Shown here: positions 43,198 through 52,010 of the stretch, piece by piece
Numbering within the stretch: the first letter of the stretch is position 1
Layout: each line of letters starts with the position of its first letter
The notes under the pieces: model-generated
What the model was told of the DNA's origin: nothing
Databases searched by the model: none
What the model saw: the letters and a program-made list of their open reading frames with translations, nothing else
Assembly: GCA_944325555.1 (NCBI GenBank)
Contig: CALVAN010000012.1
Coordinates: forward strand, 1-62,838
DNA: 62,838 nt
Origin: Candidatus Gastranaerophilales bacterium
GTDB taxonomy: Bacteria > Cyanobacteriota > Vampirovibrionia > Gastranaerophilales > Gastranaerophilaceae
Direction: 5' to 3'
Translations under genes and position numbers: made by a program

Positions 43198-44259
43198 TTA
43201 TGCCTTAATAGTATAATTGTCCATATCTAATTTGTTCAAGTTTTTTAAGATTTCTTCAATCGAAGTCGTAGCACAACCGAACGAACGGATAACTATACTT
43301 GCCGCAATATTACCGATAATAGCTGCATATTTAGGTTCAGCACCTGCTGCCAGAGCAAGCGTAAACGATGCAACGACAGTATCTCCGGCACCTGTAACAT
43401 CAAACACACTAGTTTTATTAAACACTGGCACATCAGTATGTTCTGTCTTGCCTTTTTCAAAAACAGCCATCCCCTCTGCCCCTCTTGTTAAAAGCAATAC
43501 CTGAGCCTCCGTTAATTCAAGTATATCTGCACCTGCAGAATTTAGAGTTTTCTTATCTCTAATAAAATATCCGACTGCTTTTTCACTGTCGGGTTGGTTA
43601 GGCGTAAGAGCATACACGCCTTTATAACGGTACATATCTTTTTGAACATCTGCTACAAGAATTTTTCCGTGTTTTTTACAAATTGCAACAGTTGCCTGAA
43701 TAAGCCTGTCCGTGAGCAAACCGCAGTTATAATCAGAAAGAATAACCGCATCATGCAGAGGAACTGCCTTTTCTATATTTCTAATAAGCTTGTCTTCAAC
43801 CTCAGTGCAAGGCGCCTGCTCATTAAGCCTGTCGATTCTGACAACCTGCTGGGTAACGGAATGGAAGCTTGATCCGGAAATTCTTGATTTTACTGTAGTC
43901 GGACGGCTGTCATCTCTAACCATAAATTCCGTATTTATACCTGCTTTGTTAAATGCATCAAGCAGCATGGGACCGTAATAATCATTGCCGTACAATCCGA
44001 TTGCCGAAACCTTTCCTCCATTAATAGAAGCCAAGTTATTTGCAGCATTGGCTGCCTGCCCTAATATAATTTTTGTATTTGAATGCCTTAAAATCAGTAC
44101 CGGTGCTTCTCTGGAGATTCTTTCAGTTTCTCCATAAATCATTTCATCGATACCCATATCTCCAATTATAAGTACATTCGGCAGGTTTAGTTTTTCTATA
44201 TAGTTTTTAAGCTTTTGTTTATCAAAATCAAAACTTCCAAAGTTCTGTTCTATTCCCAT
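43198..44259 (-). CDS. rfaE1: D-glycero-beta-D-manno-heptose-7-phosphate kinase
   Basis: 353 aa, PfkB/ribokinase fold. GDMGIDEMIYGETERISREAPVLI and LGQAANAANNLA are the RfaE/HldE kinase signatures, and FDVTGAGDTVVASF (about 286) holds the catalytic Asp. Only the kinase domain is present; the adenylyltransferase half of bifunctional HldE is absent and must be encoded elsewhere. Makes the heptose for LPS inner core. First gene of the leftward LPS block. Confidence 0.92.
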   Translation of the reverse strand: MGIEQNFGSFDFDKQKLKNYIEKLNLPNVLIIGDMGIDEMIYGETERISREAPVLILRHSNTKIILGQAANAANNLASINGGKVSAIGLYGNDYYGPMLLDAFNKAGINTEFMVRDDSRPTTVKSRISGSSFHSVTQQVVRIDRLNEQAPCTEVEDKLIRNIEKAVPLHDAVILSDYNCGLLTDRLIQATVAICKKHGKILVADVQKDMYRYKGVYALTPNQPDSEKAVGYFIRDKKTLNSAGADILELTEAQVLLLTRGAEGMAVFEKGKTEHTDVPVFNKTSVFDVTGAGDTVVASFTLALAAGAEPKYAAIIGNIAASIVIRSFGCATTSIEEILKNLNKLDMDNYTIKA

Positions 44260-44418
44260 AAGTCTATCCTTAATATTTTAAAATATATGTTGTATAATAT
44301 AATCAGTTTAGCACAAAAAACTTTTCTAGTGATGTATTGAATCAGAAGTTTTTATGTGTCGAAAGCAAACAACGAAAAGACAATAAATTAAACATAAAGC
44401 AAAGGAATATAACAGCCA

Positions 44419-44997
44419 ATGCCCGACAAAGACAACGAAATGGATTTTGACGAAAAAAAAGAAATAGAAAAACTTCAAGCAACAATACGAAGCATGAGTA
44501 ATTTTTCGGATGACTCGGAGGGTTTTCTTTCTCAAAGCCCACGTGCATTAATGGGGGACAGCGCATTAGGCAGCATTGCTGACGCAGAACAAAAAGATGA
44601 CGAAGAATATGACCCTTATGCAATACTCGAACGACCTGTTGCAAAACAAAAAGGGCCAAGAGCAAAAAAATTCGTAGTAATGGTAGATTCTGAAAACGTT
44701 GAATTCTTCGACAAAATCCCTATGGAAGAAAGAACAAAACTATTCAACACTCTACTCACAGAATACAAAAACAATCTTGATATAAATAACAAAAAGAAAA
44801 AGGCAATCAAATATACAAAACATTTGATTGTATCTGTTTTAACAATATTGATTTCTTTGCCTATTATGTTTATTGTTGTCAAAAAATCGATTCAATTAAC
44901 AATAAAAAATTACAAAGATGTACAATACAACTTTGAAAAGCTTTATGAAAGCAAAAACCAAAACAGATTTACGGATGTGCACAGGACTATTTATTAA
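44419..44997 (+). CDS. Hypothetical single-pass membrane protein
   Basis: 192 aa, not recognised. Acidic N-terminal 70 residues, a basic patch (KQKGPRAKK), a helical segment, and one transmembrane helix at about 138-158 (HLIVSVLTILISLPIMFIVV) followed by a 34-residue basic C-terminus. AAAGGA lies about 13 bases before the ATG, a rather long spacing. The next gene starts 9 bp after the stop, so the two form an operon. Confidence 0.7.
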   Translation: MPDKDNEMDFDEKKEIEKLQATIRSMSNFSDDSEGFLSQSPRALMGDSALGSIADAEQKDDEEYDPYAILERPVAKQKGPRAKKFVVMVDSENVEFFDKIPMEERTKLFNTLLTEYKNNLDINNKKKKAIKYTKHLIVSVLTILISLPIMFIVVKKSIQLTIKNYKDVQYNFEKLYESKNQNRFTDVHRTIY

Positions 44998-45006
44998 AGG
45001 TTTTTA

Positions 45007-45669
45007 ATGATTACTAACAGCAATTTAAAAAAGAGAATAAAATTTGAAAATAAATTATTTTTTGTCGGAATTTCGCTCGGTTCAAACTCTACTAACGAAA
45101 CCGGTGTAGCAATATTAGACAGAAATTTAAAAATAATTACACTGGATAAACTGTTTTCAATGGAAGATGTACGGTTTTTCCTAAAACGTCTTGTAGGAAA
45201 ACAGAACGCAATAATAAACATTGCACTGCCAGAAAACCCGCAAATGTTAAACGCAAAATGGAAACTTATTTCAAGAGAATATCAACTTATACAAAGCAGC
45301 GAGCTTATCAACCGTGATAGCGATTGGATTCAAAGATACTCGCACAGAGGATGCGACCACTTTCTTGAGCTGAAAGAGCAGGGAGTAGACATTTTTAGGT
45401 ATGATATCCATGATTTAAAGCATGCATTCGGACTATCCGGAATATACAAAGACCGCTCGCCGGTGGACTGTAAAGCTCTGCAAAGTGCATTAAAGTATAA
45501 ATTCGGTTTGAGAGAACTGCCGTCTAATATGATTCCCGTGTCTCAACTTGAGGCAATACTCGGAGCATATCTCGGGCTTATCATGACAAGCAACGACACC
45601 GATTACAACTGCAAAGTAAAAACACAATATCAGGGAATAGAGGTTATAGGTATTGATTTGCCGCATTAA
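45007..45669 (+). CDS. Predicted RNase H-fold protein, DUF429-like
   Basis: 220 aa. The first strand FVGISLGSNSTNETGVAIL resembles the start of an RNase H-like fold, where Asp is normal (here Ser-Leu-Gly); IINIALPENPQML and the later DFLE/YDIHDLKHAFGLSG and SQLEAILGAYLGLIMT segments fit DUF429-type proteins of unknown function. Missing acidic residues would make it inactive as a nuclease. It is co-transcribed with the preceding membrane protein. The assignment is tentative. Confidence 0.6.
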   Translation: MITNSNLKKRIKFENKLFFVGISLGSNSTNETGVAILDRNLKIITLDKLFSMEDVRFFLKRLVGKQNAIINIALPENPQMLNAKWKLISREYQLIQSSELINRDSDWIQRYSHRGCDHFLELKEQGVDIFRYDIHDLKHAFGLSGIYKDRSPVDCKALQSALKYKFGLRELPSNMIPVSQLEAILGAYLGLIMTSNDTDYNCKVKTQYQGIEVIGIDLPH

Positions 45670-45702
45670 AAAATTTTTTTTAATGATTTATCAAAAATCT
45701 GC

Positions 45703-45733
45703 TTTACAAAAAAAAATCAGCATGTATTATAAT
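45703..45733 (+). promoter_or_regulatory. Promoter of the tRNA-Ala gene
   Basis: TTTACA at 45703-45708 with TATTAT (45725-45730, 16-bp spacer) or TATAAT (45728-45733) about 60 bases before the tRNA. Confidence 0.5.
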
Positions 45734-45790
45734 AATTGTCGCTAAAAGAACTCGCAGGCGGTTAACATCCGCAGACGAAACCTAAGTAAT

Positions 45791-45866
45791 GGGGGTTTAG
45801 CTCAGCTGGTAGAGCACCTGCTTTGCACGCAGGGGGTCAGGAGTTCGAATCTCCTAACCTCCACCA
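45791..45866 (+). tRNA. tRNA-Ala (anticodon UGC)
   Basis: 76 bases including an encoded CCA end. Acceptor GGGGGTT pairs with AACCTCC (one G-T pair), the D-arm has AGCTCAGCTGGTAGAGC, the anticodon stem CCTGC/GCAGG encloses TTTGCAC with anticodon TGC, and the T-arm is GGAGTTCGAATCTCC. The terminator follows 6 bases on. Confidence 0.97.
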
Positions 45867-45871
45867 TTTCT

Positions 45872-45898
45872 AAAAAGAGCCTTTTGAGGCTCTTTTTT
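45872..45898 (+). terminator. Rho-independent terminator of tRNA-Ala
   Basis: AAGAGCC-ttttga-GGCTCTT followed by a T-run. Confidence 0.9.
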
Positions 45899-45993
45899 GT
45901 TATTTGAAATCTGTTTCAGAAAAAATTGCAATTTTAGCACGTCTTTCTTTTTAATATGCTATAATTCAGTAAGTTGCCAAACAGGATTACAAT

Positions 45994-48267
45994 ATGCCTT
46001 TAGATTATCGTCCGGATACCCCCATAAAAAATGAAAATGAAGATCTATTGGGGTATGCAAAATTTACCGAGCAAATTTTTGCTTATATAGAATATTTCTT
46101 ATCTAACAGCCAAAGCAATATCATCGGTTTAGCTGCCAATTGGGGTGATGGTAAAACGACTGTAATGAATTTTTTAAAAGAACGTATTAAATCAAAATAT
46201 AAAAATGAGAATCAAACCAAAAACGTATTTAATACGACTTATGTCAAAGCTCTTATTTTAAAAGAAATAAAACATTTTGCGATTTATGCGGTGCTGATTT
46301 TTGCTGCGGGACTTACTGTTTGGCAATACAAAGATAATATTGTATTGTTAACGTGGATTTGGGTTGTTATTTTTTTATTTATTATGTATAAATATCCAAA
46401 TTGGCGAGAGTCGGTACAAAAGATTAAGAATTCTGTTTTTTTAGAAAAAGATTATATTATTCTTGATTTTGAATCCTGGTCATCACAAGATGAAAATCAG
46501 GTAATCGAAGAATTTTTAAAAACATTATCAGATAAGGTTGATTTGGCAGACGGATCTGAGGATTTTAACAAATATATAAAAGCTATTTTAAAGTACAAAA
46601 ACATTGATTTTGATATTTTTTCAAATGACGATTCAATAACGATTTTGTATGAAAGATTAAAGAAATCTTTGCAAAACAGCAATAAAAAAATAATTGTCTT
46701 TATTGATGATATGGACAGGATGACAGGAAAAGAAATTTTTTGTCTGTTAAAATTGGTAAAAGTTGTTGCAAATTTCCCCAATACTTTATACATTTTATCG
46801 TATAACAAAGATTATGTGGCAAAAGAACTGGCTCAAGTAATCAGTTACAAGCCGGAGGAATATTTAGAAAAGATAATCACAAACGAATACAGACTCCCCA
46901 ATATAAAACCCGAACAGATCAGCGAAATTTTAATGGCTGAATTAGACAAAATTATAGGTTCTGATACTGACAACTATGACAGAAAGAATATTAATATTAT
47001 ATTAGAATCAATTATACCTTATTTTATCCCTAATCTGAGAAAAGCCTACAGAATATTAAATGCTTTTAATTTCCATTATGAGTTGTTTTTAAAAGCCAAT
47101 GTATTGATAAACATTGCGGACTTATTATATTTGACTGTTTTAAAAGTCTTTAATTTAAATCTCTATAACAGAATATGGAATGATAAAGCTAATATCATAA
47201 AAACTCCCCAATTTAATAACAATGAAGAAAAAAAGAAATACCAAGAAAAATACATTATAGGTTACATAGAAAGGGATTCGTTGTCTGCTGCGGAAACCGT
47301 AATTATGAATAAATTGTTTAATAATATAGATTCTTTAACAAAAGATGTAAAAAGATTAAACAACCAAAACCACTTTGATTTGTATTTTTCATACGAAATT
47401 GAAAAAAGCCAAATTTCTAAAATAAAAAGCTGGCTGCTAAATTTTTCGCCCGAGAATCCTCTGGCTGATAATTTTGGAGATAGCAAAACAATGTTGTCAG
47501 ATTTGCAGGATTTGATGTATTCAAACCTTTATTACAAATATAGAGATACAAACTTTGCTTTGGGATTAATTGAACTGATGATAAGAAACCCTAAGTTAGC
47601 AAAAGATTTATATGTTGAAAATACAAAGTCCTATTTTAGCGGCATCAATCAAAGCTATATAAAGGATGCAAATATCACCAAAATTGCAGAATTTATTGAT
47701 AAAAACAAAACACGTTGTGAAATTAACCTTTTGGAATGGCTGTTGTTTGATTGTCTTTTCTATGACGGAACAAGCAGTATAACCCCATCAAGGAATCTGC
47801 CTGATGAATTGGAAAAAATTAAAGTTAGTTTACAACAGGAATTAAAAACTAAACTTGAAAAATGTAATATCAGGGATATATATACATTCCACACAATAGA
47901 ACGACTAACTTCGACATACGGCTTTATTGAGCTTGTAAAAAACAAATTTTTAGAACTGTTAAAAGAAAATGATATTGCAGTTGTGTATGCGCTGCAGCAA
48001 TTTACAACAGTTGGGCACTCATCAACAGTCGGTGTATTTTATAACTTGTATATTATAGACAAAATTGTGCAACTTGAAATAGGTGAACAATACAGGCAAA
48101 GATTAATACAAATAAAAGAAAATAATAACGTTATGACTATGCCTATTTGCATTAATTATTACGCAGGTACACGAGAACCTGCAGAAGCACAAAAACAACA
48201 CATAGTTGACAAAGCACTAGAGCTATTAGAAAAACATATTGCATTAAATGCAGCAGAAAACAGATAA
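45994..48267 (+). CDS. KAP family P-loop NTPase with inserted membrane helices
   Basis: 757 aa. Walker A GLAANWGDGKTT (about 45-56) with the WGDGK form typical of KAP; two transmembrane helices inserted soon after (about 90-130), the hallmark of the family; Walker B KIIVFIDDMDRM near residue 232; and a sensor-like ILSYNKDYVAKEL. The C-terminal 450 residues are helical and unassigned. KAP NTPases include animal Kidins220/ARMS and the phage-exclusion protein PifA. AGGA lies before the ATG. It stands directly after a tRNA gene, a common site for acquired islands; an accessory or defence role is possible but unproven. Confidence 0.85.
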   Translation: MPLDYRPDTPIKNENEDLLGYAKFTEQIFAYIEYFLSNSQSNIIGLAANWGDGKTTVMNFLKERIKSKYKNENQTKNVFNTTYVKALILKEIKHFAIYAVLIFAAGLTVWQYKDNIVLLTWIWVVIFLFIMYKYPNWRESVQKIKNSVFLEKDYIILDFESWSSQDENQVIEEFLKTLSDKVDLADGSEDFNKYIKAILKYKNIDFDIFSNDDSITILYERLKKSLQNSNKKIIVFIDDMDRMTGKEIFCLLKLVKVVANFPNTLYILSYNKDYVAKELAQVISYKPEEYLEKIITNEYRLPNIKPEQISEILMAELDKIIGSDTDNYDRKNINIILESIIPYFIPNLRKAYRILNAFNFHYELFLKANVLINIADLLYLTVLKVFNLNLYNRIWNDKANIIKTPQFNNNEEKKKYQEKYIIGYIERDSLSAAETVIMNKLFNNIDSLTKDVKRLNNQNHFDLYFSYEIEKSQISKIKSWLLNFSPENPLADNFGDSKTMLSDLQDLMYSNLYYKYRDTNFALGLIELMIRNPKLAKDLYVENTKSYFSGINQSYIKDANITKIAEFIDKNKTRCEINLLEWLLFDCLFYDGTSSITPSRNLPDELEKIKVSLQQELKTKLEKCNIRDIYTFHTIERLTSTYGFIELVKNKFLELLKENDIAVVYALQQFTTVGHSSTVGVFYNLYIIDKIVQLEIGEQYRQRLIQIKENNNVMTMPICINYYAGTREPAEAQKQHIVDKALELLEKHIALNAAENR

Positions 48268-48322
48268 AATTCTTTTATACATTATTATTAATTTTTACTA
48301 AAGAAGTTAAATTATCTGTAAC

Positions 48323-48350
48323 TTGTTATCGTAATATAAGCGGTTAAAAT
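48323..48350 (+). promoter_or_regulatory. Promoter with -10 box 6 bp before the start codon
   Basis: TTGTTA (48323-48328), 16 bp, TAAAAT (48345-48350). The ATG of the next gene is at 48357 and no Shine-Dalgarno sequence is seen, so the transcript may be leaderless. Confidence 0.45.
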
Positions 48351-48356
48351 AAACTT

Positions 48357-49283
48357 ATGGATACAAAGTTTTTAAAAGCCGTAAGAATTGAGCGCTATTT
48401 GTTCGGCATAGTGATTGCTATGTCTATGGTGTGGCTTGCTGAATTAAGCGGAGAAAAAGAAATCATATTTCCGGAAATTTGTGCACTGACAATCGGAGCT
48501 TGGATTTCCGAGCAGCAGCCTTGGGCAGTAAATAAAAGAAGAATATTTCTTCTGATGTCAGCTGCCGCTATATTCGGGGTGTTGACGGTACGTTATTGTC
48601 CGTTTCCTTTGATTTTACAGGTATGTATTTGTTTCGGCTTTTCAGGACTTATACTCACAATTTGTAAAACAAATTTCGTACCGATTATCTCAGCCTGCAT
48701 CCTGCCTGTTTACTTGAAAACAACAAGCTTTGTATATCCTCTGGCAGTGATGATAATGGCTCTTATTATTATAACGGCACAATGGATTATGGAAAAAACA
48801 CATATACGCCCCGTAAACAAATTCACCCCCTGCGATTTTGATCTAAAAAAACAAATAATAAAGTGGTCAAAGTTGTTGTCAGTGTTCGCTTTGATTGCGT
48901 TAATCCCATTTAAAACACACCAAATATATTTTTTGGCGCCTCCTCTAATTGTAATGTTTACTGAATTATCCAACCCCAAAAGTCCGGCAAGAAAAAAGCC
49001 GGCTTATATCGCAGGATTGATGACCTTTAGTGCTTTTATCGGGTGTTTTTTTCGTTTGTTTTTTAATATACATTTAAATTGTCCGCTTTCTTTGTGCACG
49101 GCATTTTCCTGCATCATTTTGTTTGTGGCATTGAATAAAATAAAAATTAATTTTCCGCCTGCAGGAGCGGTATTACTTATTCCAATGATATTAGAGCCTG
49201 ATTTACTTTTAAGATTTCCTTTTGAGGTTTTAATCGGTTCAATTGTATTGAGCTATGTGGCTATGTTTTTGTTTAGAAAATAG
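48357..49283 (+). CDS. Polytopic membrane protein, HPP-like
   Basis: 308 aa, about ten membrane helices in two similar halves. IIFPEICALTIGAWISEQQPW in the first half and FLAPPLIVMFTELSNPKSPARKKPAYIAGLM with FPPAGAVLLIPMIL in the second resemble the duplicated HPP/FUSC-like membrane folds. Substrate unknown. It follows the KAP gene by 89 bp on the same strand but seems to have its own promoter. No ribosome-binding site before the ATG. The family call is tentative. Confidence 0.65.
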   Translation: MDTKFLKAVRIERYLFGIVIAMSMVWLAELSGEKEIIFPEICALTIGAWISEQQPWAVNKRRIFLLMSAAAIFGVLTVRYCPFPLILQVCICFGFSGLILTICKTNFVPIISACILPVYLKTTSFVYPLAVMIMALIIITAQWIMEKTHIRPVNKFTPCDFDLKKQIIKWSKLLSVFALIALIPFKTHQIYFLAPPLIVMFTELSNPKSPARKKPAYIAGLMTFSAFIGCFFRLFFNIHLNCPLSLCTAFSCIILFVALNKIKINFPPAGAVLLIPMILEPDLLLRFPFEVLIGSIVLSYVAMFLFRK

Positions 49284-49314
49284 TTAAAGTAAGTTGTAAA
49301 AAACAATTATAAAA

Positions 49315-49706
49315 ATTTCATATAGTCAACTGCCCCCGGCAACTCATTGAACAGGTGCAATAAACAAGTATGATATTGGCTGTATAACATGGGCACCTGC
49401 AACAAGTGCAAGGGGTCACTTCCGTAAAATCTTGGATTTTGCGCCTCTCGCTACCTCTCACAAACAATTCACTGGATTGTTTGCTCGGCAGAGTGTGTAC
49501 CACTCCTAGCTTGAGTTGTTGGCAAGCCGAAGGCGAGCCATACAAATCTGTCTTGTATTTGCTTAACGCTCGCAGAGATTCGCCTTTTGTGCTTTGCACA
49601 AGACGGCTTACTTCTGCTCGCTCACCGGATTCGTTCACTTTGTTCACTCCATCCGTCCGCAAATCCGCAGGATGCCCTTGGGTACAAGCGAGGTTTCTCT
49701 CAGACA
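49315..49706 (+). repeat. Modular interspersed repeat R (copy R2, longest)
   Basis: Left end ATTTCATATAGTCAACTGCC, right end ctctcagaca. It shares long near-identical blocks with R3 (56052-56340), R4 (62689 onward) and R1 (1-86). It lacks the H module that R3 and R4 carry after 'ccggcaa', but has an extra block of about 118 bases (49549-49667) absent from R1 and R3, containing TTGTGC-ttt-GCACAA. A 10-bp hairpin with loop ACT lies at 49461-49483. Reading frames crossing it on both strands have no supporting signals. Confidence 0.85.
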
Positions 49707-49736
49707 ATTTATTTTCCGAATCTAATAATCTTATAC

Positions 49737-49767
49737 TTGACAAATTGTTCGGTTGTCCGTACAATTT
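49737..49767 (+). promoter_or_regulatory. Promoter and palindromic operator of the DtxR-family gene
   Basis: TTGACA (49737-49742), 17 bp, TACAAT (49760-49765). The interrupted palindrome AAATTGTTCGG-TTGT-CCGTACAATTT (49742-49767) spans from the end of -35 past -10, the expected place for a self-repressing metal regulator. The predicted transcript start falls at the ATG (49772). Confidence 0.75.
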
Positions 49768-49771
49768 TTTT

Positions 49772-50161
49772 ATGCAAGAAATTAAAGGCAAAAATATTTC
49801 ATCCAGCCTTGAAGATTATCTTGAGGCAATATATGAAATTTATACGGAAAAACGAGGCGTCAGAGCTATTGATATATCCAAAAAACTCGGCGTCGGGCGT
49901 TCTTCTGTAACAGAAGCGCTCAAAACTCTTGCTCAAAAACATCTGGTCAATTACAGCCGGTATGGCGTTTTATCATTGACACCGACAGGAGAAGAAGCAG
50001 CTAAAAACGTTATAGAACGCCATAAGGTTTTGTACGGTTTTTTCAAAAATACGCTTAAGCTCGATGAACAAGAAGCACAGGAAAACGCCTGCCGTGTTGA
50101 GCACGTACTTTCTGAAAAAGCATTTCGCTCATTGATTGATTTTGTAAACAACAGCAGTTAA
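49772..50161 (+). CDS. DtxR/MntR-family metal-dependent transcriptional regulator
   Basis: 129 aa from ATG 49772. Winged helix with SLEDYLEAIYEIYTEKRGVRAIDISKKLGVGRSSVTEALKTLAQKHLV, then the dimerisation helices with VIERHKVLYGFF and ENACRVEHVLS, which supply the metal-site residues (His, Glu, Cys, Glu, His pattern). It probably represses metal uptake or iron-stress genes when loaded with Fe2+ or Mn2+. Superoxide reductase and ferritin at 59704-60635 are possible targets but lack an obvious copy of the same operator. A reading frame reaching back into the repeat to 49406 is not used: the promoter lies inside it. Confidence 0.9.
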   Translation: MQEIKGKNISSSLEDYLEAIYEIYTEKRGVRAIDISKKLGVGRSSVTEALKTLAQKHLVNYSRYGVLSLTPTGEEAAKNVIERHKVLYGFFKNTLKLDEQEAQENACRVEHVLSEKAFRSLIDFVNNSS

Positions 50162-50228
50162 AATTTTTTGCACAAAATGTTTGTTGTTTCAAACAATGTT
50201 ATAGTATTGAAACACAAGAAAGGTAATA

Positions 50229-51275
50229 ATGAGAGTTTTACGCATAGCCGGAAAATATCTGGACCAGCCAAAATTGGTCTCAGAGTTTGCTGATAAAGTA
50301 CCCTTACTATTAACAACGGGCATGGGTTTATACGGGGCAAAACAGGTATGTGATGCACCGAAAGGTAAAAAGAAAAATACCGCAATCAGACTCATGTCCG
50401 TATTATCTTTAACAGGTGCATCAGCTCTGCTATTAAGGCGAAAACCCGATTTTGACAAGGTTAAGCAGTCGGCATTGATTGATGATTTTGTTAAAACCGC
50501 AGACAAAAAACTTATTTCAAAAATCGGAAACGTGCTTGAAAAAGCAAAAAACAAAATTTTATCTCCCAATGATATAAAACTTCTCGATCAAAATTTATCT
50601 CAAACAAAGGATGGTAAAAAGTTCTTTAACAAACTTATCCCTGAGCCAGAAAACATCACCTCAAAAGAAATTTTCAAAGAGATAAAATGGCTTTCTTTAA
50701 TGGGACTTATGCCTGTTGTAGGCGGGGTTAGCGGCGGCATAATCGGAGATGCACTGACAGAACGACACTGGAAAAAAAAATTACCTGACAAAATAAAAGA
50801 AGGTGCATATCAGTTTCTGGCAAATATATTTCTGTGCAATGTCGGTGCAGGTGCCGCTTTGGGTATAATGGAAAAATTCAATATAAAAAGCAAATCCGCA
50901 CGTGCTGCTGGTATGATTACGGGAATTATAGCAACAGGTATTATTGGCGGAAACTGCATAGCCAACTTTATCGGTAAAAAATGTATTGATCCTCTTTTCA
51001 AAAACTCATCAGCTTCTGGCAGAAAGCCCGAGGCACTAGATGTCGGCCTGCATGTTGATGACATTGCCACAGTTGCTGTGTTGTCGGGATTAAAATGGAT
51101 TGAACCCGCACTGCCTATTTTATATTCAATTTCAGGCTACAGAGCCGGTATAGGATACAGAAACATTCACCATTGCGACAAAGACAAACATCATGTCAGT
51201 GACAATCACAACACCATACAAAAAACAGATAAAAGAGACATACATGTCTACACCCGCAGCCACAAATGTAAATAA
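50229..51275 (+). CDS. Hypothetical membrane protein with glycine-rich helices
   Basis: 348 aa, not recognised. No cleavable signal peptide. Hydrophobic, Gly/Ala-rich segments occur at about 25-40, 55-70, 155-180, 195-215, 225-250 and 275-310, separated by Lys-rich stretches, with a His/Lys-rich tail (CDKDKHHVSDNHN). GAAAGG precedes the ATG at good distance. Lineage-specific in appearance; resembles the protein at 19120 in general build only. Confidence 0.7.
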   Translation: MRVLRIAGKYLDQPKLVSEFADKVPLLLTTGMGLYGAKQVCDAPKGKKKNTAIRLMSVLSLTGASALLLRRKPDFDKVKQSALIDDFVKTADKKLISKIGNVLEKAKNKILSPNDIKLLDQNLSQTKDGKKFFNKLIPEPENITSKEIFKEIKWLSLMGLMPVVGGVSGGIIGDALTERHWKKKLPDKIKEGAYQFLANIFLCNVGAGAALGIMEKFNIKSKSARAAGMITGIIATGIIGGNCIANFIGKKCIDPLFKNSSASGRKPEALDVGLHVDDIATVAVLSGLKWIEPALPILYSISGYRAGIGYRNIHHCDKDKHHVSDNHNTIQKTDKRDIHVYTRSHKCK

Positions 51276-51342
51276 TTTTGTTATTTTTGCGATTTTTTAT
51301 ATAATAAAGCCGATATTTGTACTAAAATATGTGTGAAGAATT

Positions 51343-51993
51343 ATGAAACAAATTTTATCTGCACAACAGGCTATAAGCTTAATAGAAGAAGGTTCCACCG
51401 TTATGATAGGCGGTTTTTTAAGCTGCGGTGCGCCTGATGAATTAGTAGATGAACTTGCCAATCAACATATTTCTAAACTTACGATTATTTCAAATGATAC
51501 TTCTTATCCTGATGCGGATAAAGGCAAGTTAATCGTAAACAAACAGGTAAAAAGGCTTATAACTTCACATATCGGTACAAATCCCGAAACCGGCAGGCAG
51601 ATGAACTCGGGAGAGCTGGATGTTGAGCTTGTGCCAATGGGTACACTGATTGAAAAAATAAGAGCCCACGGCACCGGGCTTGGCGGTGTGTTAACGCCTA
51701 CCGGGGTTAATACAATACTTGAAGAGAGCAAAGAAACTATGGAAATCGGCGGCAAAAAGTTTATTTTTGAAGAGCCGATTGGTGCGGATTTTGCACTGAT
51801 ATACGGAACAAAGGTCGACAAATTCGGCAATGTTGCGTATTACGGAACGACAAGAAACCTCAACACAGTTATGGCTACTGCAGCGGACACGGTTATTGTT
51901 CAGGCTGATGAGCTTGTGGACTGTCTTGACCCTAATGAAGTTGTTATCCCAGGATTATTTATTGATTACATCGTTGTAAAAGAGAACTCTTAA
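51343..51993 (+). CDS. atoD: CoA-transferase subunit A (acetoacetate/butyrate type)
   Basis: 216 aa, family I CoA-transferase alpha subunit: GSTVMIGGFLSCGAPDELVDEL, TNPETGRQMNSGELDVELVPMGTLIEKIRAHGTGLGGVLTPTG. Together with the next gene it moves CoA between short-chain acids such as acetate, butyrate or acetoacetate. This fits a fermenter that takes up or releases short-chain acids. The symbol follows the E. coli acetoacetate enzyme; exact substrates are not determined by sequence. Confidence 0.9.
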   Translation: MKQILSAQQAISLIEEGSTVMIGGFLSCGAPDELVDELANQHISKLTIISNDTSYPDADKGKLIVNKQVKRLITSHIGTNPETGRQMNSGELDVELVPMGTLIEKIRAHGTGLGGVLTPTGVNTILEESKETMEIGGKKFIFEEPIGADFALIYGTKVDKFGNVAYYGTTRNLNTVMATAADTVIVQADELVDCLDPNEVVIPGLFIDYIVVKENS

Positions 51994-52010
51994 CCTTTGG
52001 AGAATCGTGT

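Noticed and set aside
45840-49320. Integration site (att) duplication of the tRNA-Ala 3' end
   Set aside because: I searched by eye for the T-arm/acceptor sequence downstream and found no second copy, and no integrase gene is present.
49406-49771. 122-residue N-terminal extension of the DtxR-family protein
   Set aside because: It would translate repeat R2 and the promoter/operator at 49737-49767; family members start at the position chosen here (49772).
49318-49791. 157-aa reading frame on the minus strand across repeat R2
   Set aside because: It lies almost entirely in the repeat, has no ribosome-binding site, odd composition, and its equivalent is broken by module differences in R1 and R3.
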